A stretch of DNA of 64,000 bases from Mesorhizobium sp. WSM3862 (GCF_002294985.1 NZ_NSGE01000001.1:372001-436000); one strand, 5' to 3'; positions 47,482 to 56,844 are shown, counted from the first letter of the stretch. Translations and numbers: made by a program. Notes: generated from the letters alone by a model not told the origin.

Positions 47482-48522
47482 ATGAAGCGAATGCTACTTT
47501 CTGTCTTCGGTATCCTGGCCCTGGCCATTGCCACGCTCACGCCGGCATTCGCCCAGTCCAAGGGTACCGTCTACTACCTGGTGCCGACCTTGCTCGACGA
47601 ATTCCAGACCGGCTCGGTGAGCGCGCTGGAACTGTTCCTGAAACAGGTCGGCTACGAGATGAAGACACTGAACGCCGACAACAAGACCGACGCTCAGCAA
47701 TCGCAGATGAACGACGTCATCGCACTGAAGCCGAAGGCGATCATCCTCGCCGCGGTCGATTTCAATGCGTTGAAGCCATCCGTTGAAGCCGCCCGCGCGG
47801 CCGGCATCCCTGTGGTCGAGTTCGACCGCCAGATCACCGCCACGCCATCCGACTTCACATCGGTCGCCGGCACGGTCGAGATCGGCCACATTGCGGCCGA
47901 GCAGGCCGAAGCGCTGCTGAAGGCCAAGCATGGCTCGGTCAAGGGCAAGATCCTGCAGGTGCTCGGCGATCCCGGCGATCCTTACACGCTCGACATCCAG
48001 AAGGGTTTCGAGGAGAAGATGAAGGCGTTTCCGGACGTCAAGATCATCTCGCTGCCCGCCATGCAGTGGGAGGCGAGCAACGCCGGCACCATCGTTGCCG
48101 ACCAGATCTTGGCCAATCCCGACATCGACCTGATCTTCAGCCACGCCGCACATCTTTCGGTCGCGGGCGTTGCCTCGCTGGAGGCTGCCGGTAAGAAGCC
48201 GGGCGACGTGATGATGATGAGCTCGAACGGCGCGCCGGTCGGCCTCGACCTTATCCGCAAGGGTTGGCTCAACGTCGAAGTCGAACAGCCGCTCTACGCC
48301 CAGGCCGCGGCCGTCGCCATGTTCATGGACAAGGTCGTCAACAAGCAGGAGATCAAGCCCGGCGAATATGACGTGCTCGGCCTGAAGTCGGTGGTGACCA
48401 AGGAAGCCTGGGGCCCGAACATCAAGATCCCGGGTGCGGCGATCACCAAGGAGAATGTCGACAACCCCGCTTTCTGGGGCAACCTGAAGCCGCCGACGGA
48501 TACCGTCAAGCCCGTCGAGTAG
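47482..48522 (+). CDS. CUT2 sugar-binding protein
   Basis: This 346-residue periplasmic protein has a signal peptide ([19 protein letters not shown], cleavage near AFAQ) and a two-lobed LacI/RbsB-type fold: [21 protein letters not shown], the [14 protein letters not shown] hinge, and PVVEFDRQI. The start at 47482 follows GAGGAG. The trailing hairpin at 48537-48560 probably raises the amount of this transcript segment relative to the permease. The sugar is not identifiable. Confidence 0.88.
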   Translation: MKRMLLSVFGILALAIATLTPAFAQSKGTVYYLVPTLLDEFQTGSVSALELFLKQVGYEMKTLNADNKTDAQQSQMNDVIALKPKAIILAAVDFNALKPSVEAARAAGIPVVEFDRQITATPSDFTSVAGTVEIGHIAAEQAEALLKAKHGSVKGKILQVLGDPGDPYTLDIQKGFEEKMKAFPDVKIISLPAMQWEASNAGTIVADQILANPDIDLIFSHAAHLSVAGVASLEAAGKKPGDVMMMSSNGAPVGLDLIRKGWLNVEVEQPLYAQAAAVAMFMDKVVNKQEIKPGEYDVLGLKSVVTKEAWGPNIKIPGAAITKENVDNPAFWGNLKPPTDTVKPVE

Positions 48523-48536
48523 GCCTTTTTCATCGA

Positions 48537-48560
48537 GCTCCGGGCCTCCCGGCCCGGAGC
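48537..48560 (+). terminator. Hairpin between sugar-binding protein and permease genes
   Basis: A perfect 10-bp stem (GCTCCGGGCC with complement) with a TCCC loop lies 15 bases after the binding-protein stop. No T run follows. Hairpins here commonly stabilise the upstream binding-protein mRNA or cause partial termination. Confidence 0.65.
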
Positions 48561-48619
48561 CTCGCAGGCCCGCCCCGCGGCAGCCGCATATTCAAATTCG
48601 ACGCTAACCGGATCGGCCG

Positions 48620-49615
48620 ATGAGCCCACGCACCCGCCACAGTCTCGAGCTTGTGCTCGACAATCTCGTCTGGTTCATGCTGGTCTTTGTGCTGGCCGTG
48701 TTCTCGACGCTCATTCCGAACTTCTTCCAGCTCGGCATCTTCGCCAACATCGTCGAGGCTTCGAGCGTGCTGGGCGTCATGTCGATCGGCCTGGCGCTGG
48801 TCATCATTGCCGGTCACATGGACCTGTCGGTTGAATCGGTCGCGGCGCTCAGCGCCATGGCGGTCGGCATCATGTTCTGCTCGTCAGGCATCGGCCTCGG
48901 CCTGCAGTTGCATCCGGACTGGCTGATGGTGCCGGTCTCGCTCGCCGTAGCCCTGGCGGTCGGAGCCCTTATCGGCGTCATCAACGGTTTCCTCATCGTC
49001 AGACTGCGGATGAGCGCCTTCATCATCACGCTTGCCTCCTATATCTGGGTGCGCGGCCTGGTGCTTGTCGTTTCAGGCGGACGCTCGGCGCAGGACCTGG
49101 CGCCGGCCATCCGCTGGTTCGGCATCCAGCGGCTCGTCGGGCTGCCGCTCACCGCCTGGATCGCTGTCGGCTGCTTCGTCGTCTTCTCGCTGATTCTCGC
49201 CAAGACGCCGTTCGGCCGGCATCTGGTGATGATCGGTGGCAACGAGACCGCGACCTTCCGTGCCGGCATCCGCGTCAACCGCAACCTGATCATCGCCTTC
49301 GTGCTTGCCGGCGCCATCGCCGGCCTCGCCGGCTGGCTGCTCGCCATCCGCACCTCCGGCGCCACCGCCAATCTCGGGGTCGGCCTGCTCTTCAACGCCT
49401 TCGCCGCCGTGGTCATTGGCGGCGTCAGCCTGAAAGGCGGCGTCGGCACCCTGCCCGGCGTCTATGCCGGCGTGCTACTTCTGTCGGCCATCAACACCGC
49501 CATCAACCTCATGGCCCTGCCGGCCAACTTCACCCAGGTCATCCACGGCTTGTTGGTGCTGGCGGCCGTGCTTCTCGACGCTTTCAAGCAAACCATTCGC
49601 CAAAGGCTCGCATGA
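48620..49615 (+). CDS. CUT2 sugar importer permease
   Basis: This 331-residue membrane protein has about 8-10 helices and the CUT2 permease motifs: GHMDLSVESVAALSAM in an early helix, GALIGVINGFLIVRL, and the late GGVSLKGGVGTLPGVYAGVLLL. It pairs with the single-domain ATPase and binding protein. Its stop overlaps an ATGA that is the first copy of a 17-bp duplication leading into the dehydrogenase gene. Confidence 0.92.
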   Translation: MSPRTRHSLELVLDNLVWFMLVFVLAVFSTLIPNFFQLGIFANIVEASSVLGVMSIGLALVIIAGHMDLSVESVAALSAMAVGIMFCSSGIGLGLQLHPDWLMVPVSLAVALAVGALIGVINGFLIVRLRMSAFIITLASYIWVRGLVLVVSGGRSAQDLAPAIRWFGIQRLVGLPLTAWIAVGCFVVFSLILAKTPFGRHLVMIGGNETATFRAGIRVNRNLIIAFVLAGAIAGLAGWLLAIRTSGATANLGVGLLFNAFAAVVIGGVSLKGGVGTLPGVYAGVLLLSAINTAINLMALPANFTQVIHGLLVLAAVLLDAFKQTIRQRLA

Positions 49616-49639
49616 CAGGACGGCTCGCATGACCGGACG
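49606..49639 (+). repeat. 17-bp tandem duplication at the permease-dehydrogenase junction
   Basis: The segment 49606-49622 is repeated at 49623-49639 with one mismatch. The first copy includes the permease stop overlapping an ATG that leads to a stop after six codons; the second copy holds the actual dehydrogenase ATG (49629). Confidence 0.85.
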
Positions 49640-50399
49640 CATCGAAGGCAAGGTGGCGGTGATCGTCGGGGCCGCGCGTGGCATCGGCAGGGGCATAGCC
49701 CAGCGCTTCACCGAGGAAGGCGCCAGCCTTGTGCTGGCCGACAGTGAAGCCGAAGCCGGCAGAGCGAGCGCCGACGAACTTGGTGCCGCCTTCATCCGCA
49801 CCGATATTTCGAAGATGGCCGACGCCGAAGCGGTGGTGGCATTTGCGCTGCAGCGTCACGGCCGCCTCGACATCATCGTCCAGAACGCCGGCATCTATCC
49901 CTGGCAACTGATCGAGAACACCAGCCCGGAAGATTGGGACCGGGTCATGGCGGTCAATCTGCGCGGCAGCTTCAACGCCGCCCGGGCAGCGCTTCCACCG
50001 ATGAAGGCTCAGGGCAGCGGTCGCATGCTCTTCACCTCTTCCATTACCGGCCCGCAGGTGAGCAGCCCCGGCCACGGCCATTATTCGGCAAGCAAGGCCG
50101 GCATCAACGGCTTCATCCGCGCGGCGGCGCTGGAGTTTTCCGGCTATGGCATCACCGTCAACGGCGTCGAGCCTGGCAACATCCTGACCGAAGGCATGAA
50201 GCTTCACCGCGATGCCGCCTTCATCAAGAGCATGGAGGACGCCGTGCCGCTCGGACGTCTCGGCACGCCACGCGACGTCGCCAACGCCTTCCTGTTCCTG
50301 GCCTCCGACGACGCCAGCTACATCACCGGCACGACGATCGTCGTTGATGGCGGCCAGCTCCTGCCCGAAGGCCAGGATTTCCGCCTGACGCCGCCGTGA
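49629..50399 (+). CDS. Short-chain dehydrogenase/reductase (SDR), sugar or polyol type
   Basis: This 256-residue classical SDR has the NAD(P) loop GAARGIG at 14-20, NAG in the fourth strand, and the catalytic Y152 and K156 in YSASK. An aspartate at the end of the second strand (LADSE) suggests NAD. It ends with the usual VDGGQLLPEGQ. Because it ends a CUT2 operon with no kinase, it may oxidise the imported sugar or polyol as the first catabolic step. The upstream in-frame codons overlap the permease and are not conserved. Confidence 0.88.
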   Translation: MTGRIEGKVAVIVGAARGIGRGIAQRFTEEGASLVLADSEAEAGRASADELGAAFIRTDISKMADAEAVVAFALQRHGRLDIIVQNAGIYPWQLIENTSPEDWDRVMAVNLRGSFNAARAALPPMKAQGSGRMLFTSSITGPQVSSPGHGHYSASKAGINGFIRAAALEFSGYGITVNGVEPGNILTEGMKLHRDAAFIKSMEDAVPLGRLGTPRDVANAFLFLASDDASYITGTTIVVDGGQLLPEGQDFRLTPP

Positions 50400-50420
50400 G
50401 TCTTGATTGTGCCGGGAAAC

Positions 50421-50496
<76 letters not shown>

Positions 50497-50643
50497 GCTC
50501 CGGGCCGGACCTTTAAGCAGTTAGAGCTCTATTCGCAAGGCCCAATGAACAGCCGGCGCACTCACTATCGGACGGATTGCGCCAATGCCGGCGCACTTGT
50601 CAAAAAACCTTCTGCTGATTGCTGTTATGCTCACATGCCGCGC

Positions 50644-50672
50644 TTGACACCCGCAAACGAACCCCTTATCCA
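50644..50672 (+). promoter_or_regulatory. Promoter of tRNA-Asp
   Basis: TTGACA (50644-50649), a 17-base spacer and TATCCA (50667-50672) lie about 42 bases before the tRNA-Asp gene, on its strand. Confidence 0.6.
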
Positions 50673-50714
50673 GCGCCCCAACGACGAACACGCCTGACAC
50701 GTGCTCGTCAGTGC

Positions 50715-50791
50715 GCGGGTGTAGCTCAGTCGGTTAGAGTGCCGGCCTGTCACGCCGGAGGTCGCGGGTTCGAGCCCCGTCACTCGCGCCA
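50715..50791 (+). tRNA. tRNA-Asp (anticodon GUC)
   Basis: The sequence begins GCGGGTGTAGCTCAGTCGG; the anticodon arm has GCCGGCC-TGTCAC with anticodon GTC, and the T arm GGGTTCGAGCCCC. The acceptor stem pairs with one G-T, and CCA is encoded. Length is 77 bases. No second copy of its 3' end was seen in the window. Confidence 0.95.
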
Positions 50792-50908
50792 TCAAATCAA
50801 CAACTTAGATGTTGGGGTAGATGGCAATAGTCTGAATGCCAGACCGGCAATTCAGACTTTTAACCCTTTTTGTTCCCTCTGAGAGACCGCCTTCCCTCGC
50901 GTCTGGCG

Positions 50909-51358
50909 TCATCGGCTTACCATCTCGACCTGGACGGGCACGTAGGTCTGTTCGAGCTTCTTCGATTCGGATAGCGAGTTCGCCAGCTTCGCCGACAGCG
51001 CGGTGCCCTCGACGCCGCCAGCTACGGCCTTCGTCCAGCATCATCTTCCGGTGTAGGCGGCGCCGCAGCGCGTGCGGGGGCCTTGCAAACTGTGGTGACC
51101 GGGTTGTTCAGGACCAGGCCGCCGACAGTGATCAGGCAATCCGCCTGTAAACCAGCCGAGGCCTTGTACCTTAAGGGCATCCGACGCGAGCGAATCCGAC
51201 ATCACCGAACAGCCGGTCAACTTCACGCTGGTGTTACCGGAGAATAGCGCCTTTGAGGCCGACGGATTAAGCGCCAGCACGCAAGCCTTGAGGCATCCGT
51301 GATGAGGGCCACAGCTCTTGCCTGTTCTGAAACCTCCCTGGACGAATATCGAAGTGAA
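50909..51358 (-). pseudogene. Decayed TadG-like pilus protein remnant
   Basis: Three adjoining minus-strand frames carry protein-like sequence. Frame one (51358 down to about 51160) reads CVLALNPSASKALFSGNTSV...LTGCSVMSDS, matching the CxLALxPxASxALxxxGNxSxxLxGCxV pattern of TadG/TadE-type pilus proteins. One extra base near 51158 shifts to a second frame with ADCLITVGGLVLNNPVTTVC. A third frame (about 51030-50909) ends with YVPVQVEMVSR and a stop; I cannot assign it. There is no start or N-terminal anchor. No other tad genes are nearby. The rest of 50792-51765 shows no intact gene. Confidence 0.65.
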
Positions 51359-51589
51359 AATCCGGTCTAGCTCTGGGCCTGAGGTCGGAGGCGCGTGGAC
51401 GACGATGGTGCCCGTCCCAAGTCCATTTGAGATCGCGAAAGGTGAAAATGCAGTTGGACAGATGCCGGACCGGCCCCAAGTCGGGCGCCTGTCACGCAGG
51501 AACCTTAGCAGAGCGTTATCGTTGGAGTTCGCGGCACATGGTAAGACTGGAACAATTACTTGACGTGCCGCCGTTGGGTCAAACCCGAC

Positions 51590-51616
51590 AGCCCGCCCGA
51601 TTAGCTCGGGCGGGCT
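51590..51616 (+). terminator. Orphan terminator-like hairpin
   Basis: A perfect 11-bp stem (AGCCCGCCCGA with complement) and 5-base loop is followed by TTTGTGGG. No protein gene ends just upstream on the plus strand, so it may end a small RNA or a lost gene. Confidence 0.6.
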
Positions 51617-51765
51617 TTGTGGGAACCAAAATCATTTGGTTTGTCATTTCGAAATAGCGCCAATCTTCAAAAGGCGTAACATCGCAAGCGTCGTCCGTAC
51701 CAAATTGAGGCAAGCGGACGCTTGGATGCGATTGTGACGCTTTCGCCCCGACGAGGGAGGCAGCC

Positions 51766-51972
51766 ATGCTAGCGCATCGGCACGGTGTGGCGAATTCGGA
51801 AGAACTGATCGCTCTCACCAAAGCTCTCAACGAATACTGCGAAAAGCACGGGCTACGGAAAGTTAGCGAGCGCGACGAAATCGCCAAACGTATTATGGCT
51901 TTATTTATGAAAGGGATCATCAAGCCCGCCGAACTGGCCGATGGTTTGACAACTGGCTCGCGGAAGCCTTGA
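51766..51972 (+). CDS. Small conserved hypothetical protein
   Basis: This 68-residue hydrophilic protein is helical and I recall similar short proteins as hypothetical in Mesorhizobium: ALTKALNEYCEKHGLRK, then ERDEIAKRIMALFMKGI. No domain or function can be assigned. The ATG at 51766 follows GGGAGGCAGCC, a good ribosome site, and codon use fits the genome. It stands alone between a degraded region and a flavoprotein gene. Confidence 0.65.
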   Translation: MLAHRHGVANSEELIALTKALNEYCEKHGLRKVSERDEIAKRIMALFMKGIIKPAELADGLTTGSRKP

Positions 51973-52100
51973 AGAAAAGGCGTTAAGCGTGTGACGCTGA
52001 CCTATCGGGCGGCCTGTGCTCCACCTTCCCCCTGAACTGCCTCAAGAAAGGATGGCTGCCGGTGGGCCATAGCTGACGCGGCCTTTTCAGGATTCGCCCC

Positions 52101-53447
52101 TTGCCTACTTTCCCGTTCTCCGAAGCAGATCCGATTCAATTTCCCGGCCCTCCACCAAAAAGCGCTGACGTCGTCATTATCGGTGGGGGCGTTATCGGCG
52201 TGACGACAGCGCTTTTTCTTGCGCGGCGCAACATCTCGGTGACGCTGTTGGAAAAGGGACGCATCGCCGCCGAACAGTCCTCCCGCAATTGGGGATGGAT
52301 CCGCAAACAGGGACGCGATGCGGACGAACTGCCGATCGTGATCGAGGCGTCCCGTCGTTGGCGGCAGCTGGCTGAGGAATGCGGCGAAGACATCGGCTTG
52401 AAGCAGACAGGCGTGACTTACCTGGCAGGCTCCGACCGCGAAATGGCCCGCTTCGAAAAATTCATGAAGATCGCTGCCGTCCATGAGATCGACACGCGCC
52501 TGCTGAACGCACGGGAAACCGCCGGTCTCATCAAAGGCATGTCGCGCAGTTTCAAGGGCGCGATGACAACGCCTTCCGACATTCGGGCGGAGCCTTGGCT
52601 GGCCGTGCCCGCACTCGCCCGGCTTGCCGCCCGCAAGGGCGTCAAGATTGTGGAGAATTGCGCGGCGCGAGCCCTGGAAATCTCGGCCGGGAGGATCAGC
52701 GGTGTGTGGACAGAGGCGGGTCACATCGAGACGTCGAGCGTTCTGCTCGCCGGCGGTGCGTGGTCTTCCCTGTTCCTGAGAAGACATGGCGTTTCCATTC
52801 CCCAGCTCAGTGTAAGGTCGACCGTCGCGGCAACCGAGCCGATGCCCGAAGTCCATGCTGGAGCCGCGGCAGGAGAGCATATCGCTTTCAGACGCCGACA
52901 GGATGGCGGATACACGCTCGCTGCCGGAGGCAGTCATTTGCTCCACCTTGGCCCGGACGCATTCCGGCATGCTAGGAAATACCTTCCCGCCCTTATGGCC
53001 AATCCTTTCGGCTCACGCTATTCGCCGGCTGCGCCGGCGGGCTACCCGGATGGCTGGTCGACGCCGCGTCACTGGGCGCCGGATTCGCAAAGTCCTTTCG
53101 AAAGAATGCGGGTGCTAAATCCGGCTCCCGAACGTTCTGGTCTGCGTTCGATCGAGCGCAATTTCAGGCGCCTGTTCCCACAGCTCGACGCGGTGCGCCT
53201 AAAGGCAAGCTGGGCTGGCATGATCGACGCGATGCCGGATGTCGTTCCCATTGTGGACAAAGTGCAGGCGATAGCTGGCCTTATCGTCGCAACGGGCATG
53301 AGCGGGCACGGCTTCGGTATCAGACCCGGAATCGGCCGCGTCGTCGCCGACATGATCCAGGGAAACCAGATCGGGCACGATCTCACCCGCTTTCGCCTGT
53401 CGCGCTTTTCTGACGGAAGCGCCATTCGGCCGGGTCCGGCCCTCTAG
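52101..53447 (+). CDS. FAD-dependent oxidoreductase of the D-amino-acid-oxidase (DAO) family
   Basis: This 448-residue flavoenzyme has the dinucleotide fold VVIIGGGVIGVTTALFLARR (24-43) with the Glu ending the second strand (LLEKG). The family motif SSRNWGWIRKQGRD follows, and the C-terminal GLIVATGMSGHGFGIRPG segment covers the flavin. The closest known types oxidise amino acids or sarcosine-like compounds. The TTG start at 52101 is the first reasonable start; the ribosome site is weak. No importer lies next to it. Confidence 0.85.
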   Translation: MPTFPFSEADPIQFPGPPPKSADVVIIGGGVIGVTTALFLARRNISVTLLEKGRIAAEQSSRNWGWIRKQGRDADELPIVIEASRRWRQLAEECGEDIGLKQTGVTYLAGSDREMARFEKFMKIAAVHEIDTRLLNARETAGLIKGMSRSFKGAMTTPSDIRAEPWLAVPALARLAARKGVKIVENCAARALEISAGRISGVWTEAGHIETSSVLLAGGAWSSLFLRRHGVSIPQLSVRSTVAATEPMPEVHAGAAAGEHIAFRRRQDGGYTLAAGGSHLLHLGPDAFRHARKYLPALMANPFGSRYSPAAPAGYPDGWSTPRHWAPDSQSPFERMRVLNPAPERSGLRSIERNFRRLFPQLDAVRLKASWAGMIDAMPDVVPIVDKVQAIAGLIVATGMSGHGFGIRPGIGRVVADMIQGNQIGHDLTRFRLSRFSDGSAIRPGPAL

Positions 53448-53511
53448 AGCAGTCACCGACCGGCCAGCCTGTGAGCAGCAAAATTCTTCAGCTGCGCTTC
53501 GGCGCCCCTGT

Positions 53512-53610
53512 TCACTCGCCCAATATCACACCGGAGGCGACAATCTGCGCGGTTCGGGCGGTGAGCTTCTCGCGCTTTACAAGCGTGGGCTTTTTATAGG
53601 GCGTTTTCAT
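53512..53610 (-). CDS. Putative RiPP precursor peptide with lasso-type leader motif
   Basis: This is a 32-codon gene too short for routine calling. The peptide begins MKTPYKKPTLVKREKL and ends TARTAQIVASGVILGE. Y5, P8 and L10 form the YxxPxL motif that lasso-peptide leader-binding proteins recognise, and T20 is near the expected leader end. The remaining core is short, has no obvious ring acceptor at the usual place, and lacks cysteines. The ATG has GGTGAG upstream. No RiPP enzymes, peptidase or transporter lie within the window. It follows the exoX-like gene by 104 bases on the same strand. Confidence 0.6.
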   Translation of the reverse strand: MKTPYKKPTLVKREKLTARTAQIVASGVILGE

Positions 53611-53714
53611 CTCACCGTTCCGGGCAACCAGGCTGCCTGTGCTGGTCAAGACGGTGAACGCGCTGGCACTGCTTGCGTTCCGCAGGGCGCGTTGGCGGGT
53701 TGGAGGTGAGCCCT

Positions 53715-53960
53715 CTAGTGTGGGCGCGCTCGCTGCACCGGTGGCGCCGCATTTGCCGATATAAAGTCTGCTCCAGTGCCTTGCGGGCCCCGCTTGTAGA
53801 TCAGCCGAATGACAAGTCCGGCATATCCAATCTGGAGAATAATCATCGCAAGCATAGCGCAGCCAAGCGCCTTCCAGGCGGAGCCGGTTTGCAGCCCGAC
53901 CCAGATTGCGACCGTGAACGAACTCGCGAACATGCCCACCAGAAATTGCGGAAAATACAT
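53715..53960 (-). CDS. exoX: ExoX-like exopolysaccharide production repressor
   Basis: This 81-residue protein has two membrane helices (about 5-22 and 30-53) and a short basic tail. The pattern MYFPQFLVGMF...GLQTGSAWKALGCAMLAMIILQIGY...RLIYKRGP matches small ExoX-type proteins that hold back exopolysaccharide synthesis post-translationally in rhizobia. The ATG follows GAGGG. A very strong hairpin sits in its leader at 53986-54014. Possible promoter elements lie near 54138-54172. No other exo genes are in the window. Confidence 0.7.
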   Translation of the reverse strand: MYFPQFLVGMFASSFTVAIWVGLQTGSAWKALGCAMLAMIILQIGYAGLVIRLIYKRGPQGTGADFISANAAPPVQRARPH

Positions 53961-53985
53961 CGCCAGTACCCTCGACCCTTAAAGC

Positions 53986-54014
53986 GCCCGCCGCTCCATC
54001 GCGGAGCGGCGGGC
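53986..54014 (-). promoter_or_regulatory. Strong hairpin in the exoX leader
   Basis: A perfect 12-bp stem (GCCCGCCGCTCC with complement) with a 5-base loop is followed on the minus strand by GCTTTAAGG and then the exoX ribosome site. It ends 26 bases before the start codon. It could end or attenuate transcription or block translation. Confidence 0.6.
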
Positions 54015-54140
54015 CCCCAAAATACCCCCCGGCTACCGAGGCACAGTCCACCCCGGCATTGCTGACAGTGCAATTGCGATGCCAGACACGGTGGCCCATT
54101 ACGGGACACCTATGCCGTTGATGCAAGGCGTTGGCGCCGA

Positions 54141-54150
54141 TTAATATTAA
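54141..54150. promoter_or_regulatory. AT palindrome in the probable exoX promoter
   Basis: TTAATATTAA is a 10-bp palindrome. On the minus strand TTGCAT lies 15-16 bases before it, so the palindrome may overlap the -10 of a promoter for exoX. Candidate only. Confidence 0.35.
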
Positions 54151-54259
54151 CCGTGGCTAATATGCAACCCTGGGGGCCGTGAGAGACCAACTTCTGTGAG
54201 TTGTGGTCAAGCCGATGGCCGGCTAGCGCCGCTGAAACGCCACGCGAGATTTAGCGGCT

Positions 54260-55189
54260 TCAACCGCGCGCCAGCAGCGCCTCGACTTCCTGGAGCGTCG
54301 GCATGGAAGGCGCGGTGCCCGGCCGGGTCACCGAAATGCCTGCGACGGCACAGGCGAAGCGCACCGACTCCAGCGGCTCGACGCCCTTGGCAAGCGCCGC
54401 CGCAAGTCCACCATTGAAGGCGTCGCCCGCCCCCGTGGTTTCGATTACAGGGCCGGCACTGACGGCGCCGACGTGATCGGATCGCTCCCTGGTGTGCAGC
54501 AGCGCGCCCTTCTCGCCAAGCGTCACGATCACGGCGCCGACGCCCTTTGCCAGCAGGCTGTCGGCGGCGCGGCGGGCATCGTCGACCGAAGAGACGGCGA
54601 TGCCGGTCAGCCCCTCGGCCTCGGACTCGTTGGGTGTGACGTAGTCGCAAAGCGCGTAGATGCTGTCCGGCAGGGTGGCGGCCGGCGCCGGGTTAAGAAT
54701 GGTAGTCACCCCTGCCCCGTGCGCAATTTGCAAGGCTTTCAGCGCCGCGTCGATCGGCTGCTCGAGCTGGGTGACGAAGACGCCCGCCGAGCGGATCAGG
54801 TCGGCATGCGCCTCGATGTCAGCGGACGAGATCAGCATCGCAGCACCCGGGCTGACGATGATGGCGTTGTTGCCGCTGCCCTCCTCGACAAAGATATAAG
54901 CCGCCCCGGTGTAGCTGTCCGGCGTGTCGATGACCGCGCTCTTGACGCCCGCATCCTTCCACGTCTGCTTGGCCATGTCGGCGAAGGCATCGATGCCGAG
55001 CCGGGTCAGGAAGGTGATGTCGGCGCCGAGTTTGCCGGCTGCGACCGCCTGGTTCGAGCCCTTGCCGCCGGGTCCGAGCTTGAACGAATTGCCGAGGATC
55101 GTCTCGCCCATGCGCGGCTGGCGGTCGGCGCGATAGGCGGTGTCGGCGACGAAGACACCCAGGATGACGACTGGCTTGCTGGCGGACAT
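54260..55189 (-). CDS. rbsK: Ribokinase
   Basis: This 309-residue PfkB kinase has the sugar-binding GGKGSNQAVAAGKLGA motif (41-56), and the catalytic ATP motif ETTGAGDAFNGGLA with the base Asp near 248. Ribokinase-type alignment is clear, but other pentoses or deoxysugars are possible. The ATG at 55189 sits 4 bases after the RbsD/FucU stop with GGAGTAAGGAG before it, so the two are translated together. They follow the ABC ATPase gene on the same strand. Confidence 0.88.
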   Translation of the reverse strand: MSASKPVVILGVFVADTAYRADRQPRMGETILGNSFKLGPGGKGSNQAVAAGKLGADITFLTRLGIDAFADMAKQTWKDAGVKSAVIDTPDSYTGAAYIFVEEGSGNNAIIVSPGAAMLISSADIEAHADLIRSAGVFVTQLEQPIDAALKALQIAHGAGVTTILNPAPAATLPDSIYALCDYVTPNESEAEGLTGIAVSSVDDARRAADSLLAKGVGAVIVTLGEKGALLHTRERSDHVGAVSAGPVIETTGAGDAFNGGLAAALAKGVEPLESVRFACAVAGISVTRPGTAPSMPTLQEVEALLARG

Positions 55190-55193
55190 CTCC

Positions 55194-55646
55194 TTACTCC
55201 GCATCCGGCGGAATGACGCCCTTGCGGAAGGCAAAGCAGCCATAGAAGCGGCGCTCACCGGTCTGGATGACGCAATACGCCTTCTTGGCCCGCTCGTAGA
55301 AGGCGTAGCGCTCGATCGAGATCATCGGCCAGGGTTTGCCCTCGGCCGCGTCGATTTCCTGCTGCACCTCCTTCTGCACCGGCGGGATCTCGTTCGGCTT
55401 GCCGACGATCTCCATGCGCGCGGCCGCGTCGTTGACGAAGCTGTCCAGCGGATAGAGCGACAGCACCGCCTTCACCACTTCGGCCGCCGGCGCATCGATG
55501 CGCAGCAGCTTGCCGAGCACCGTCTGCTTGGCGACGGAGTCGGATGGGAAATTGGTGTCGGCGATGATCAGGTCGTCGCCGTGCCCCATCGCCCGCAGTG
55601 CCTGGAGCACGTCGGCGTTGAGCAGCGGATTGATCCCTTTGAGCAT
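55194..55646 (-). CDS. RbsD/FucU family sugar mutarotase
   Basis: This 150-residue protein starts MLKGINPLLNADVLQALRAMGHGD, the hallmark of RbsD/FucU with the catalytic His in GHGDDLIIADTNFP. It closes with YAFYERAKKAYCVIQTGERRFYGCF, more like FucU than RbsD. Such enzymes convert anomers or ring forms of ribose, fucose or related sugars before use. It is placed between the ABC ATPase and ribokinase genes. Confidence 0.88.
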   Translation of the reverse strand: MLKGINPLLNADVLQALRAMGHGDDLIIADTNFPSDSVAKQTVLGKLLRIDAPAAEVVKAVLSLYPLDSFVNDAAARMEIVGKPNEIPPVQKEVQQEIDAAEGKPWPMISIERYAFYERAKKAYCVIQTGERRFYGCFAFRKGVIPPDAE

Positions 55647-55672
55647 TGGGTTTCCTCGATGTGTGTTTGCGG

Positions 55673-56731
<1,059 letters not shown>

Positions 56732-56815
56732 TGTCTCCCCTATCTTTTTCGGTGAAGCTAGCCATTGCCAACGGCAAGGGCAAGTCGGTATCTTATAGAT
56801 AAAAAGCCAATCTTG

Positions 56816-56844
56816 TTGACAAGGTAATCGATTACGCGAATAGT
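56816..56844 (+). promoter_or_regulatory. Promoter of the CUT1 operon with LacI-type operator
   Basis: TTGACA (56816-56821), a 17-base spacer and AATAGT (56839-56844) form a good sigma-70 promoter pointing to the binding-protein gene. The spacer contains the perfect 12-bp palindrome GTAATCGATTAC (56824-56835), as expected for a LacI-family operator. No LacI gene is in the window. Confidence 0.65.

Noticed and set aside
50619..50882. 87-codon plus-strand frame across tRNA-Asp
   Set aside because: It covers the tRNA gene; the SVRVPACHAGGRGFEPRHS stretch is the usual false protein read from tRNA sequence.
50715..52100. Integrated island bounded by tRNA-Asp
   Set aside because: No integrase, no direct repeat of the tRNA 3' end and no mobility genes were found; only a degraded gene is present.
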